DNA from: Shewanella litorisediminis
GTDB taxonomy: Bacteria; Pseudomonadota; Gammaproteobacteria; Enterobacterales; Shewanellaceae
NCBI RefSeq assembly: GCF_016834455.1
Contig: NZ_CP069213.1
Coordinates: 1,612,501-1,676,500 of the forward strand
Reading direction: 5' to 3'
Length of the DNA: 64,000 nt
Below are positions 1 through 8,752 of this stretch, piece by piece. The position numbers and the translations under genes are program-made. Within the stretch, counting starts at the first letter, position 1, and each line of letters opens with the position of its first letter. The notes beneath the pieces were generated by a model. It did not search any database. It was not told where the DNA came from and worked only from the letters and a program-made list of their open reading frames with translations.

Positions 1-1010
1 GCCGCGGTAAGGCTGGTGGCGTTAAAGTGACCGGCGACAAAGAAGAAATCCGCGCCTTCGCTGAAAAGTGGCTGGGCAAGAACCTGGTGACTTACCAGAC
101 TGACGAAAACGGTCAGCCTGTTGCCAAGATCCTGGTTGAAAGCTGCACCGACATCGCCAACGAACTGTACCTGGGTGCCGTAGTTGACCGCGCTACCCGT
201 CGCGTAGTGTTCATGGCTTCTACCGAAGGTGGTGTGGAAATCGAAAAAGTGGCTGAAGAGACTCCAGAGCTCATTCACAAAGCCATCATCGATCCTATCA
301 CTGGTCCTCAGCCTTTCCAGGCCCGTGACCTTGGCTTCAAGCTGGGTCTGAACGCGACTCAAATGAAGCAGTTCACCAAGATCTTCATGGGCCTGGCCCA
401 GATGTTCCTGGATCACGACTTCGCTCTGCTGGAAATCAACCCACTGGTAATCACTACCGAGGGTAACCTGCACTGCCTGGACGGCAAGATTGGTGTAGAC
501 GGTAACGCGCTGTTCCGTCAGCCAAAAATCAAAGACATGCACGATCCTTCTCAGGATGACGCCCGTGAAGCCCACGCTGCCAAGTTCGAACTGAACTACG
601 TAGCTCTGGACGGTAACGTAGGCTGCATGGTGAACGGTGCTGGTCTGGCCATGGGTACCATGGACATCGTAAACCTGCACGGCGGTAAGCCAGCCAACTT
701 CCTCGACGTAGGTGGTGGCGCGACCAAAGAGCGCGTTTCTGAAGCCTTCAAGATCATTCTGTCTGACAGCAATGTGAAAGCCGTTCTGGTTAACATCTTC
801 GGTGGTATCGTGCGTTGTGACATGATTGCCGAAGGTATCATCGGTGCGGTGAAGGAAGTAGGCGTTAAGGTGCCTGTAGTTGTGCGTCTGGAAGGTACCA
901 ACGCTGAACTGGGTGCCAAGGTGCTGGCTGAATCTGGTCTGGACATCATTGCTGCTAAGAGCCTGACCGACGCTGCTCAGCAAGTTGTTAAAGCTGCGGA
1001 GGGCAAGTAA
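1..1010 (+). CDS. sucC: Succinyl-CoA synthetase (ADP-forming) beta subunit, 5' end outside window
   Basis: Beta subunit of the TCA-cycle enzyme that interconverts succinyl-CoA and succinate with ATP formation, acting in the cytoplasm with SucD. The frame is open from base 3 with RGKAGGVKV, the middle of the ATP-grasp domain, so the true start lies upstream; by comparison with the family (about 388 residues) roughly the first 50 residues are missing and 335 are present. The C-terminal CoA-ligase domain is intact, with the GGGA loop and the NIFGGI(V)RCDMIA segment typical of SucC. The stop codon overlaps the sucD start by one base (TAATG), so the two are translationally coupled. Identity is secure. 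Confidence 0.97.
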   Translation, partial: RGKAGGVKVTGDKEEIRAFAEKWLGKNLVTYQTDENGQPVAKILVESCTDIANELYLGAVVDRATRRVVFMASTEGGVEIEKVAEETPELIHKAIIDPITGPQPFQARDLGFKLGLNATQMKQFTKIFMGLAQMFLDHDFALLEINPLVITTEGNLHCLDGKIGVDGNALFRQPKIKDMHDPSQDDAREAHAAKFELNYVALDGNVGCMVNGAGLAMGTMDIVNLHGGKPANFLDVGGGATKERVSEAFKIILSDSNVKAVLVNIFGGIVRCDMIAEGIIGAVKEVGVKVPVVVRLEGTNAELGAKVLAESGLDIIAAKSLTDAAQQVVKAAEGK

Positions 1011-1882
1011 TGTCTGTATTGATCAACAAAGATACCAAGGTAATCTGCCAAGGTTTTACCGGTGGTCAGGGCACTTTCCACTCTGAGCAGGCTATCGCTT
1101 ACGGTACTCAGATGGTAGGTGGTGTGTCTCCCGGTAAAGGTGGTACTACTCACCTGGGGCTGCCAGTGTTCAACACTGTGAAAGATGCCGTTGCTGCCAC
1201 TGGCGCCACTGCTTCTGTTATCTACGTACCTGCGCCTTTCTGTAAAGACGCCATCCTGGAAGCCATCGACGGTGGCATTCAACTGATCGTATGTATCACC
1301 GAAGGTATCCCAACTCTGGATATGCTGCAGGTGAAAGTGAAGCTGGAACAAACCGGCGTTCGCATGATTGGTCCTAACTGCCCAGGCGTTATCACTCCAG
1401 GCGAATGTAAGATAGGTATCATGCCAGGTCACATCCACAAGCCAGGCAAAGTGGGTATCGTTTCCCGTTCAGGCACTCTGACTTACGAAGCCGTTAAGCA
1501 GACCACTGACGAAGGTTTCGGCCAGTCTACTTGCGTAGGTATTGGTGGTGACCCAATCCCAGGTACCAACTTCATCGACGTACTGGAAATGTTCCAGAAC
1601 GATCCTCAGACCGAAGCCATCGTGATGATCGGTGAAATCGGTGGTACTGCCGAGGAAGAAGCTGCTGCTTACATCAAGGCTAACGTGACCAAGCCAGTTG
1701 TGTCTTACATCGCCGGTGTAACTGCACCTGCCGGTAAGCGCATGGGCCACGCCGGTGCTATCATCGCCGGTGGTAAAGGTACTGCCGAAGACAAATTCGC
1801 TGCCCTGGAAGCTGCCGGTGTAACCACCGTTCGCTCTCTGGCCGATATCGGCAAGGCGCTGCGTGAAAAGACTGGTTGGTAA
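1010..1882 (+). CDS. sucD: Succinyl-CoA synthetase alpha subunit
   Basis: Alpha subunit, 290 residues, the family's normal length. It carries the CoA-binding Rossmann fold at the N terminus ([14 protein letters not shown]) and the active-site histidine that is phosphorylated during catalysis, in the conserved GHAGAI motif near residue 246. The ATG shares its A with the sucC TAA stop. A strong terminator follows 13 bases after the stop, so this is the end of the suc operon. Confidence 0.98.
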   Translation: MSVLINKDTKVICQGFTGGQGTFHSEQAIAYGTQMVGGVSPGKGGTTHLGLPVFNTVKDAVAATGATASVIYVPAPFCKDAILEAIDGGIQLIVCITEGIPTLDMLQVKVKLEQTGVRMIGPNCPGVITPGECKIGIMPGHIHKPGKVGIVSRSGTLTYEAVKQTTDEGFGQSTCVGIGGDPIPGTNFIDVLEMFQNDPQTEAIVMIGEIGGTAEEEAAAYIKANVTKPVVSYIAGVTAPAGKRMGHAGAIIAGGKGTAEDKFAALEAAGVTTVRSLADIGKALREKTGW

Positions 1883-1895
1883 TCCCATCCGGTAG

Positions 1896-1924
1896 AAAAA
1901 GGGCGCCTTCGGGCGCCCTTTTTT
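1896..1924 (+). terminator. Rho-independent terminator of sucCD
   Basis: A perfect GGGCGCC / GGCGCCC stem with a TTCG tetraloop, preceded by five A and followed by six T. Confidence 0.93.
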
Positions 1925-1928
1925 GTGT

Positions 1929-1968
1929 GTATAGATGTATGTATAGAAGTATGTATAGAAGTGTGTAT
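1929..1968. repeat. 12-bp tandem repeat, about 3.3 copies
   Basis: Three consecutive units, GTATAGATGTAT, GTATAGAAGTAT and GTATAGAAGTGT, followed by a partial GTAT. The array fills the space between the sucD terminator and the next gene. It is not a CRISPR: the units are too short and there are no spacers. Confidence 0.85.
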
Positions 1969-1989
1969 TAACCCATTGATAGGCCTGGC

Positions 1990-2904
1990 ATGTCCGTAAT
2001 CGAAATCGTCTTCCCGCTGCTGTTTATCGCTGTCCTGGGCTATGGCGCCAGCCGCAGTGGCTGGTTTAGCCGCGAGCACATTGCCGGAATAAGCAAGTTC
2101 GCCTTTTATGTGTGTATTCCCGCACTGCTGTTTTCCGCCATGCTGAAAGTGCCCCTCAAAGACAGCATCCGCCTGCCGGTGCTGGCGGCATTTTATGTGC
2201 CTGTGGTACTGAGTTTTGCGCTAACTTTGCTGCTGGCGCGCCAAGCCCTTAAACGTTCTTTTCGCGACTGCGCGGTGCTCGCCCTTGGCGGCAGCTATTC
2301 CAACACCTTGCTGGTGGGCTTGCCGGTGATCATGGCTGCCTTCGGGCCTGCGCAGATGGCGAGCGTGTTTCTGATCATTCCCTTCCACAGTGCGGTGCTC
2401 TTTGGGCTGACCTTCGCCCTGGCTGGCAACTCGGCGGAGGGTGGCAGCAGGGCGGTGCAGCTTATCAAAGGGCTGCTGTTTAACCCCGTGGTGGCGAGTA
2501 TTGGCCTCGGGCTTATTGGTAATGTCGCTGGCCTTGCCTTGCCCACGGCCATTGGCAACAGTCTTGAGATGCTCGCCAAGCCTGCCATTGCCAGTGCGCT
2601 CTTTGTGCTGGGAGCCAACTTGAATCAATACCGCCTCTCCAGCGCATTTGCCCTGACGGCGGTATTAAGTGCGATTAAGCTTTTGCTGTTGCCGCTGCTT
2701 ATTCTGATTGCGGGAAAACTGCTTGGGCTTACGTCACTTGAGCTTGCGGTAACGGTCCTCCTTGGGGCCTCGCCACTTGGGGTGAATGCCTACCTGATTG
2801 CCGCCCAGCTTACGCGTGACAGCGACATCATTGCCGGCGCCGTGGTACTGTCGTCCATGCTTTGTATCCTGACTGTGATCTTCTGGTTAACTGTGTTAAC
2901 GTGA
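1990..2904 (+). CDS. AEC-family (auxin efflux carrier type) permease
   Basis: A 304-residue inner-membrane protein made almost entirely of hydrophobic segments (about ten), with the N-terminal pattern [22 protein letters not shown] and the C-terminal segment with [13 protein letters not shown] found in AEC transporters. Bacterial members export or import small organic acids such as malate or malonate; the substrate cannot be read from the sequence. It stands alone after the suc terminator. An ATG in a weak Shine-Dalgarno context (ATTGATAGGCCTGGC before the start) gives the family's usual N terminus. Confidence 0.85.
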   Translation: MSVIEIVFPLLFIAVLGYGASRSGWFSREHIAGISKFAFYVCIPALLFSAMLKVPLKDSIRLPVLAAFYVPVVLSFALTLLLARQALKRSFRDCAVLALGGSYSNTLLVGLPVIMAAFGPAQMASVFLIIPFHSAVLFGLTFALAGNSAEGGSRAVQLIKGLLFNPVVASIGLGLIGNVAGLALPTAIGNSLEMLAKPAIASALFVLGANLNQYRLSSAFALTAVLSAIKLLLLPLLILIAGKLLGLTSLELAVTVLLGASPLGVNAYLIAAQLTRDSDIIAGAVVLSSMLCILTVIFWLTVLT

Positions 2905-2959
2905 GGCCTCTTTTTTGGGGCGAAGACTCTTTTACGGGTTGAGGACTCTTTTGGGGGAG
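2903..2959. repeat. Degenerate 19-bp tandem repeat, three copies
   Basis: Three adjacent 19-base units (2903-2921, 2922-2940, 2941-2959) share the pattern GARGMCTCTTTT followed by a G-rich tail. The first unit begins inside the stop codon of the AEC permease gene and the last ends about 20 bases before the Shine-Dalgarno of the next gene. Confidence 0.6.
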
Positions 2960-2990
2960 CTCTGAGAAGGGCAGAGCAGGAGCGCATTTG

Positions 2991-3494
2991 ATGATAATTA
3001 CAACAACAGACAGACTGATTTTAAGGCACTTCAATGAAGGGGATATCGAAGCCCTGTTTTTGATGAACAGTATCCCCGAGGTGCTGACTTACATCCCGAT
3101 TGATCCTTTCACCGACATGGCTCAGGCCGAGAAATTGCTCCATGAAGTGATTTTTGAAGACTATCGCACCCGGGGATTCGGCCGCTGGGCGGTGGAGCAT
3201 AAGGCCAGTGGTAAGGTGATAGGGTTTTGTGGCCCCAAATTTATTCCCGAGTACGACAAGGTGGAGCTTGGTTACCGCTACCTGCCTGAATACTGGGGCC
3301 AGGGCATTGGCAGCGAAGCGGCCCGAGCCGCCATTGGCGAGTTCAAACCAAGGCTTGGCATAGACGAAGCCATTGCCCTTATTCTTGATGGCAATTTGGG
3401 TTCCATGGGCGTTGCCCGTCATATAGGCATGGAGCCGCTGCAGCGCGATAAATTTATGGAGCATGATGTGACAGTGTTCCATAAGTGGCTCTGA
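2991..3494 (+). CDS. GNAT-family N-acetyltransferase (RimJ/RimL type)
   Basis: A 167-residue single-domain acetyltransferase that would transfer an acetyl group from acetyl-CoA to an amine; substrate unknown. It begins with the TTDRLILRHF signature of the RimJ/RimL group and has the acetyl-CoA pyrophosphate-binding motif in YWGQGIGSEAARA at about residue 105. I chose the ATG at 2991, 9 bases after a CAGGAG sequence; a TTG one codon upstream is in frame but less well placed. It is monocistronic as far as can be seen. Confidence 0.85.
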   Translation: MIITTTDRLILRHFNEGDIEALFLMNSIPEVLTYIPIDPFTDMAQAEKLLHEVIFEDYRTRGFGRWAVEHKASGKVIGFCGPKFIPEYDKVELGYRYLPEYWGQGIGSEAARAAIGEFKPRLGIDEAIALILDGNLGSMGVARHIGMEPLQRDKFMEHDVTVFHKWL

Positions 3495-3553
3495 TCCGCC
3501 CCCGCTGGCCACAAATTCTGCCTTCATCGCTGGCATTTGGCGATAAGGCGGAG

Positions 3554-3791
3554 TAGAGTCTACCTTGGTGACCTTCGTCAGACTCTAAAGCAAGGGTTAG
3601 ACTTTTCTTCGGGTAACCTCACCACGAGCCTTCAGGCTCACCGCTCTTTCGCCTGAACCTGACATTTCTATTGGATTGTTTCTGACCCGCATCTTTTCAG
3701 GTGCGGGTTTGGACTATTTGGTGCGCTAAACCCTCCGTGGGGGAAGGGATAACGCGATTGTTGGGCGCCGCCTGTATTTGCGGCCTTGTTT
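3554..3791 (+). promoter_or_regulatory. Structured leader of rnk with attenuator-like hairpin
   Basis: The 317 bases between the acetyltransferase and rnk contain no gene but a series of hairpins: TAGAGTCT (3554-3561) with AGACTCTA (3580-3587); GGGTTA with TAACCT (3594/3614); GAGCC-TTCA-GGCTC (3626-3639), which competes with TTCAGGC/GCCTGAA (3631-3657); ACCCGCA with TGCGGGT (3685-3708); and GCCGC/GCGGC (3767-3784) followed by CTTGTTT, like a weak terminator, about 10 bases before the rnk Shine-Dalgarno. From memory, a conserved 'rnk leader' RNA has been described in gammaproteobacteria; this region fits such an element but I cannot align it here. Confidence 0.6.
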
Positions 3792-3811
3792 AAGAAAAGT
3801 AGAGGTCTGCT

Positions 3812-4222
3812 GTGACTGAACAACCCAAGATTGTGATCTCCGAAATTGATATGGAGCGTCTTGAAAGATTATTGGAAAGCCTGCCCGCTAATGATGCCGG
3901 TAAGCTTGCATTGGAGGCTGAGCTCGGCCGCGCTGAAGTCAGGGCGTCCAGGGATATGCCAGCCAATGTGGTAACCATGAATTCAGAGGTGCGCTTTACC
4001 GTATCTTCCTCGGAGGAAGAATTTTGCCTCAAGCTGGTTTACCCGAAGGATGTATCGGCGAAGGGCGATACCCTATCGATTCTGGCGCCAGTGGGCAGCG
4101 CCTTATTGGGGCTGGCTCAGGGGGATGAAATGGACTGGCCCCGTCCCGGTGGCGGTACCACCCGGGTCAGAATTGAAGAGGTGACCTATCAGCCTGAGCG
4201 CAGTGGTGACTTTCATCGCTGA
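3812..4222 (+). CDS. rnk: Rnk, nucleoside diphosphate kinase regulator (GreA/GreB-fold)
   Basis: A 136-residue protein matching the length and layout of Rnk: a short N-terminal helical part (VISEIDMERLERLLESLP) and a C-terminal FKBP-like GreA/B domain (residues about 50-130) with LSILAPVGSALLGLAQGDEMDW. Rnk of E. coli binds RNA polymerase and competes with Gre factors and DksA, and was first found as a suppressor affecting NDP kinase level. The start is GTG at 3812, five bases after AGAGGT. The long structured leader suggests attenuation or RNA-based control. It converges with fur across a shared terminator. Confidence 0.9.
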   Translation: MTEQPKIVISEIDMERLERLLESLPANDAGKLALEAELGRAEVRASRDMPANVVTMNSEVRFTVSSSEEEFCLKLVYPKDVSAKGDTLSILAPVGSALLGLAQGDEMDWPRPGGGTTRVRIEEVTYQPERSGDFHR

Positions 4223-4256
4223 GCTGCCAGCCCGTTGAACAGCTGTTCAGGAGGAC

Positions 4257-4292
4257 AATAAAAAACCAGCGCGAATGCGCTGGTTTTTTATT
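4257..4292. terminator. Bidirectional terminator between rnk and fur
   Basis: A CCAGCGC / GCGCTGG stem with a GAAT loop is flanked by A-rich sequence on the left and a T run on the right, so it can stop transcription from both convergent genes. Confidence 0.93.
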
Positions 4293-4305
4293 GGGAAAAT
4301 CGTGA

Positions 4306-4737
4306 TTACTCGTCGCCGTGATCACAGGTGTCGTTAGTGCATACACCGTACAGATACAGGCTGTGGTTGGTGAGCTTGATGTTGTGACGCATAGCGATTT
4401 CATTCTGGCGACGTTCAATCAGGTCATCAGAAAACTCAATCACTTTACCACAGCTCAAACAGACCAGATGATCGTGGTGATGTTGAGTGGACAGCTCAAA
4501 CACGGCCTTGCCGCTTTCGAAGTGGTGACGGGAGACGATGCCGGCATCATCAAATTGGTTCAACACCCGGTACACGGTGGCCAGGCCAATCTCTTCACCA
4601 ATCTCGAGCAACTTCTTATACAGGTCTTCGGCACTGATGTGTTGATTGTCTGGTTCTTGCATCAGCTCCAGGATTTTTACTCGTGGCAGGGTAACTTTCA
4701 ATCCCGCTTTTTTCAGCGCCTGATTTCCATCTGTCAT
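4306..4737 (-). CDS. fur: Ferric uptake regulator Fur
   Basis: A 143-residue iron-responsive repressor. The N-terminal winged helix (LKKAGLKVTLPRVKILELMQ to about residue 80, with ATVYRVLNQFDDAGIV as recognition region) is nearly identical in pattern to E. coli Fur. It keeps the HHHDH metal-binding cluster and the CLSC pair of the structural zinc site at about residues 87-96, plus a second cysteine pair near the C terminus. I chose the ATG at 4737 giving MTDGNQALKKAG, which matches the family; the frame stays open upstream but an earlier start would add an unlikely extension. A Fur box overlaps its promoter. Confidence 0.98.
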   Translation of the reverse strand: MTDGNQALKKAGLKVTLPRVKILELMQEPDNQHISAEDLYKKLLEIGEEIGLATVYRVLNQFDDAGIVSRHHFESGKAVFELSTQHHHDHLVCLSCGKVIEFSDDLIERRQNEIAMRHNIKLTNHSLYLYGVCTNDTCDHGDE

Positions 4738-4776
4738 GGTTAATCTCTTGATTGCAGAACCATTGGGCTCTTTGTG

Positions 4777-4818
4777 GACAATGGAATTCATTATATGTGT
4801 CTGGATTCAAAACTTAAA
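4777..4818 (-). promoter_or_regulatory. fur promoter with overlapping Fur box
   Basis: On the reverse strand a perfect -10 hexamer TATAAT lies at 4795-4790, with a weak -35 (TTTAAG, 4818-4813) 17 bases upstream. The 19 bases 4795-4777 on the same strand match the consensus GATAATGATAATCATTATC at 13 of 19 positions by hand count, covering the -10 element. This arrangement is what autorepression by Fur would require. Confidence 0.6.
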
Positions 4819-4988
4819 CCTTTGATAGCCCTTAAATGAACTCATATGGCAATATTTGCTGGTGTATCAGACAATCGTCCATGATTGGGGCAAAAGACAC
4901 ATTCAAGTCAGGGTTATACCAAGGCACAATTGTCAGCGACCTGCGGGAAATGGCAGGCTGGAAACAAAATAATAAGGAAGGCATCAGC

Positions 4989-5735
4989 ATGTACCGGCAC
5001 ATAGTAGTACTCACTGGGGCAGGAATTTCTGCAGAGTCCGGGATCCGTACCTTTCGCGATCAGGATGGCCTGTGGGAAGAGCACCATATAGAAGATGTGG
5101 CGACCCCCGAAGGCTATGAGCGTGATCCTGCACTGGTGGAGCGTTTTTACAATCTGCGCTGGGAGCAGTTAAAGTCGGCCGACGTTAAAGCCAACCCGGC
5201 CCATGAAGCACTGGCGAAGCTTGAAGCCGAATTTGACGGCGAGTTTTTGCTGGTAACCCAAAATGTGGACGACTTGCACGAGCGCGGTGGCAGCCAGCGG
5301 CTTATTCATATGCATGGCGAGCTCAATAAAGGTCGCTGTCCCCGTTCGCGCCAGACCTTTTTACTGCGTGAACCCTTTGGTGCGGACAATGTTTGCACCT
5401 GCTGTATCCCGGCCCAGCGGCTTCGGCCCCATATCGTCTGGTTTGGGGAGATGCCCTTTGGCATGGACCGTATTCACGATGCACTGGAACGCTGCGATCT
5501 CTTTATTGCCATAGGCACCTCGGGCACTGTGTATCCGGCAGCAGGTTTTGTCGACATCGCCAATCATCATGGTGCCCAAACCGTGGAAGTGAATCTGGCC
5601 GCCCCTGACAGACACAGTCAGTTCCAGTGGCACCTCACCGGCAAAGCGGGTGACATAGTGCCGCGACTGGTGCGTGCTGTACTTCAAGGGAAAAGCCTGT
5701 GCAGCATGGCCGACGTGCTGCAAGAGACTGACTGA
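4989..5735 (+). CDS. cobB: NAD-dependent protein deacylase, CobB-type sirtuin
   Basis: A 248-residue Sir2 protein that removes acetyl or succinyl groups from lysines using NAD. Seen in order: the NAD-binding GAGISAESGIRTFRDQDGLW, the TQNVDDLHERGG motif, the catalytic histidine in HMHGEL, a small zinc module with cysteines in RCPRSRQ and CTCC, and GTSGTVYPAAGF. The Arg/Tyr pair typical of class III desuccinylases is present in the FYNLRW segment. I start at ATG 4989 (MYRHIVVLTGAG), 7 bases after AAGGAAG; the frame is open for 51 more codons upstream without a good start. It is followed after three bases by the P-loop gene. Confidence 0.93.
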   Translation: MYRHIVVLTGAGISAESGIRTFRDQDGLWEEHHIEDVATPEGYERDPALVERFYNLRWEQLKSADVKANPAHEALAKLEAEFDGEFLLVTQNVDDLHERGGSQRLIHMHGELNKGRCPRSRQTFLLREPFGADNVCTCCIPAQRLRPHIVWFGEMPFGMDRIHDALERCDLFIAIGTSGTVYPAAGFVDIANHHGAQTVEVNLAAPDRHSQFQWHLTGKAGDIVPRLVRAVLQGKSLCSMADVLQETD

Positions 5736-5738
5736 ATA

Positions 5739-6179
5739 ATGAAAAAAGCCATTATCCTCAGAGGGCTGCCCGGCAGTGGTAAATCATATTGGGTGACGCG
5801 GTTTTTGGCTTCATTACCTGACACGCTTCATCCAGGCCAACCCACTGCCCGGGTGTTTTCCACCGATGCGTTTTTTATCAACGATGGCGTCTATTGCTTC
5901 GATGCCAAAAAGTTACCCGAATACCATCAGCGCAATCTCAGTGGTTTTATTGAGGCGCTGGCACAGGGCACTCCGGTGGTGATTTGTGATAACACCAACC
6001 TGGCGCACTGGGAGTATTTGGCATACGAGACTGCGGCCAAAGCCCTGGGATATGAGGTGGAAAAGGTGCTAATAGGCAGCCCGGGTGACAGGCGCCATCA
6101 GGCTCTTTGTGCAGAACGCAACAGCCATGGCGTGCCACTTGCCGCCATCAGACGTATGGCCAGGACGTTCGAGCCCTGA
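5739..6179 (+). CDS. Small P-loop ATP-binding protein, polynucleotide-kinase-like
   Basis: A 146-residue AAA_33/zeta-type kinase domain. The Walker A is GLPGSGKSYW at residues 9-18; FSTDAFF and CDNTNLAHWEYL are the usual substrate- and magnesium-binding segments of small kinases related to T4 polynucleotide kinase and the N4BP2 kinase domain. The ATG is three bases past the cobB stop, so the two are likely one transcript. The phosphate acceptor is not known. Confidence 0.8.
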   Translation: MKKAIILRGLPGSGKSYWVTRFLASLPDTLHPGQPTARVFSTDAFFINDGVYCFDAKKLPEYHQRNLSGFIEALAQGTPVVICDNTNLAHWEYLAYETAAKALGYEVEKVLIGSPGDRRHQALCAERNSHGVPLAAIRRMARTFEP

Positions 6180-6250
6180 CTCGTCTGGCGCAGGACTCTT
6201 TGTGACTCAGGAGCTCGGACAAAACGGCATGGATATCGCCGCTTATCCTT

Positions 6251-7561
6251 TTATCCGTGGGCCGGATTGTGGGCGGTTTTACAGATGCCTTCCAGTGCCG
6301 CGACCTCCACCATGGCATGGGTCAGCATACCAAGCTCTTCATCGCTGATGCAGTAAGGTGGCATCACGTAAATCAGTTTGCCAAAGGGGCGAACCCAGAC
6401 GCCACGCTCGGCAAAAGCCTTGAGCGCAAAGGCCGTGTCCACGGTTTGCACCATTTCAATCACCCCCACTGCGCCGAGCACCCGTACATCGGCCACCTGT
6501 GGCAAGCTTCTGGCGACTTCAAGTGCCTCAGTCAGCCTGGCTTCAATGTTGGCCACCTGTGATTGCCAGTGGTTTTCGGCAAAAAGCGCAAGGCTTGCGC
6601 TAGCCGCCGCGCAGGCGAGCGGATTGGCCATAAAGGTGGGACCGTGCATAAACACACCGGCAGGGGAGTTCGATATACCTGCGGCGACTTCATCTGTGCA
6701 CAGGGTCGCTGCGAGGCTCAGCATGCCGCCGGTGAGCGCCTTGCCAAGGCACAGTAAATCCGGTGCTATGCCCGCATGCTCGTAGGCAAATGCCTTGCCG
6801 GTGCGGCCAAAGCCGGTGGCAATCTCATCCAAAATCAGCAGCACCTTATATTCGTCACACAGGGTGCGAATGGCTTTCAGATAATCCGGGCTGTGAAACC
6901 GGAGGCCGCCTGCGCCCTGCATAATGGGCTCAATGATAAGTGCGGCGATTTCATGGTGATGGGCGCTTAGCAGTGCGCGCAGCTCAGCAAGGTCTGACTC
7001 TTCAACGGCATGGCCAAAACCTGAGGGTGGCGCCTTGGCGAAAATTTGTTTGGGTACCAGATGGCCGAACATGCCGTGCATGCCTGAGTTGGGATCGCAA
7101 ACGCTGATGGCGGCAAAGGTATCGCCATGATAGCCGCCGAGTACCGTCAGCAGCTTGTGCTTTTGTGGCTCGCTTCTGCCTTGCCAGTACTGAATCGCCA
7201 TTTTGAGTGCTACTTCCACCGCCACCGAGCCGGAATCGGCATAAAACACCTTGGTCAGGCCGGGGTGAACGAGCTTAAGCAGCGCCTTGCCGAGGTCAGT
7301 GGCGGGCTCATGGGTGAGACCGCCAAACATCACATGGCTGAGCCTGGCGGCCTGAGTTTTCACCGCGTCAATCAGGGCAGGGTGCCCATAACCATGAATG
7401 GCCGACCACCAGGAGGAAGTGCCATCAACCAGCTCACTGCCATCTTCCAGCGTCAGGCGGCAGCCGGCAGCGCTTTTCACTCCCAGCACAGGCAAAGGCG
7501 ATGCCATGGAGGTATAGGGATGCCAGAGGTGGTTACGGTCAAACTCGAAATCTATGCTCAT
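6251..7561 (-). CDS. bioA: Adenosylmethionine-8-amino-7-oxononanoate aminotransferase
   Basis: A 436-residue class III PLP aminotransferase that converts 8-amino-7-oxononanoate to 7,8-diaminopelargonate with S-adenosylmethionine as amino donor. It starts with HLWHPYTSM, typical of BioA, and carries GTSSWWSAIHGYGHP, LDEIATGFGRTG and the PLP lysine in LCLGKALTGGML. It is transcribed away from bioB across a shared operator region, the same arrangement as in E. coli. Confidence 0.97.
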   Translation of the reverse strand: MSIDFEFDRNHLWHPYTSMASPLPVLGVKSAAGCRLTLEDGSELVDGTSSWWSAIHGYGHPALIDAVKTQAARLSHVMFGGLTHEPATDLGKALLKLVHPGLTKVFYADSGSVAVEVALKMAIQYWQGRSEPQKHKLLTVLGGYHGDTFAAISVCDPNSGMHGMFGHLVPKQIFAKAPPSGFGHAVEESDLAELRALLSAHHHEIAALIIEPIMQGAGGLRFHSPDYLKAIRTLCDEYKVLLILDEIATGFGRTGKAFAYEHAGIAPDLLCLGKALTGGMLSLAATLCTDEVAAGISNSPAGVFMHGPTFMANPLACAAASASLALFAENHWQSQVANIEARLTEALEVARSLPQVADVRVLGAVGVIEMVQTVDTAFALKAFAERGVWVRPFGKLIYVMPPYCISDEELGMLTHAMVEVAALEGICKTAHNPAHG

Positions 7562-7585
7562 TAAGTGTGCTCAATATTTAATCAC

Positions 7586-7640
7586 CAGTAAACCTTGCCA
7601 ACTGGTTGGCGTTGACAGTGTAAGGGCCAGCGCTATCCTA
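7586..7640. promoter_or_regulatory. BirA-like operator over the bioB promoter
   Basis: The 110-base bioA/bioB gap holds two imperfect arms of the biotin operator: CAGTAAACC (7586-7594) and, inverted, CGTTGACAG (7610-7618), 15 bases apart; they match TTGTAAACC at 7 and 6 of 9 positions. The right arm contains a perfect -35, TTGACA (7612-7617), followed after 16 bases by TATCCT (7634-7639) as -10 for bioB. BirA bound to biotinyl-AMP would therefore block RNA polymerase directly. Confidence 0.65.
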
Positions 7641-7671
7641 GCCAACAGAAAACATTAATTGGGGTAATACC

Positions 7672-8736
7672 ATGTCATCCTTTGCCGTTCGCCACGACTG
7701 GAGCCGTCAGGAAGTCGAGGCGCTGTTTGCACTGCCAATGAACGATCTGCTGTTTCGTGCCCACAGCATACACCGCGAAGTGTTCGATCCCAATGAGGTA
7801 CAGATAAGCCGCTTGCTGTCGATTAAAACCGGCGCTTGCCCTGAGGATTGCAAATACTGTCCTCAGAGCGCCCGCTATGACACTGGCCTTGAAAAAGAGC
7901 GCCTGCTTGAGATTGAGAAGGTACTGACCGAAGCCCGCGCCGCCAAAGACGCCGGTGCCACCCGTTTCTGCATGGGCGCCGCCTGGCGAAATCCCCATGA
8001 GCGAGATATGCCGTATCTTACTGATATGGTAAAAGAAGTGAAATCCATGGGGCTGGAAACCTGCATGACTCTGGGCATGCTCTCAGCCCATCAGGCCAAT
8101 CAGCTTGCCGAAGCCGGACTGGATTATTACAACCATAACCTGGATACCTCGCCGGAATTTTATGGCGATATCATCACCACCCGTACCTATCAGGACAGGC
8201 TGGACACCCTCTCCAACGTGCGTGCGGCGGGGATGAAGGTGTGTTCAGGAGGTATTGTCGGCATGGGCGAACAGGCCACCGACCGTGCAGGTTTGTTGCA
8301 GCAACTGGCAAACCTCGAGCAGCATCCCGACTCTGTACCCATCAATATGTTGGTGAAGGTGACTGGCACACCGCTGGACAGTGTGGATGATTTGGATCCG
8401 CTTGAGTTTGTGCGCACCATCGCCGTGGCCCGAATTTTGATGCCGCTTTCAAGGGTACGCTTGTCGGCTGGTCGCGAGAATATGAGCGATGAGCTGCAGG
8501 CCATGTGTTTCTTTGCCGGTGCCAACTCGATTTTCTACGGCTGTAAGCTGCTGACCACGCCAAACCCCGAAGAAAATGACGATATGAGCCTGTTCCGCCG
8601 CTTGGGCCTCAAGCCTGAACAAGGCAAGGCGGCCATTGTCGAAGAAGATGCCGCCGTGGTGGCGCGCGCCGCCAGGGAACAAAAGGCTGACGGCACAGCT
8701 ACCGCCAAGCCGCTTTTTTACGACGCGGCCAACTAA
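7672..8736 (+). CDS. bioB: Biotin synthase
   Basis: A 354-residue radical SAM enzyme that inserts sulphur into dethiobiotin. The SAM-cluster motif CxxxCxxC is CPEDCKYC (C56, C60, C63); the region [13 protein letters not shown] and the arginine in RLSAGREN, a ligand of the second iron-sulphur cluster in the family, are present. First gene of bioBFCD, 16 bases before bioF. The ATG is unambiguous and the C-terminal 40 residues are variable as in other BioB proteins. Confidence 0.98.
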   Translation: MSSFAVRHDWSRQEVEALFALPMNDLLFRAHSIHREVFDPNEVQISRLLSIKTGACPEDCKYCPQSARYDTGLEKERLLEIEKVLTEARAAKDAGATRFCMGAAWRNPHERDMPYLTDMVKEVKSMGLETCMTLGMLSAHQANQLAEAGLDYYNHNLDTSPEFYGDIITTRTYQDRLDTLSNVRAAGMKVCSGGIVGMGEQATDRAGLLQQLANLEQHPDSVPINMLVKVTGTPLDSVDDLDPLEFVRTIAVARILMPLSRVRLSAGRENMSDELQAMCFFAGANSIFYGCKLLTTPNPEENDDMSLFRRLGLKPEQGKAAIVEEDAAVVARAAREQKADGTATAKPLFYDAAN

Positions 8737-8752
8737 GCCGGGTTTGACTGAG

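Noticed and set aside
3681-3712. Hairpin ACCCGCA/TGCGGGT as an intrinsic terminator
   Set aside because: Only three T follow, so I treat it as part of the rnk leader rather than as a terminator.
4836-4988. N-terminal extension of the sirtuin to an ATG at 4836
   Set aside because: The extra 51 residues do not resemble any sirtuin start and overlap the likely fur upstream region; ATG 4989 has a good ribosome binding site.
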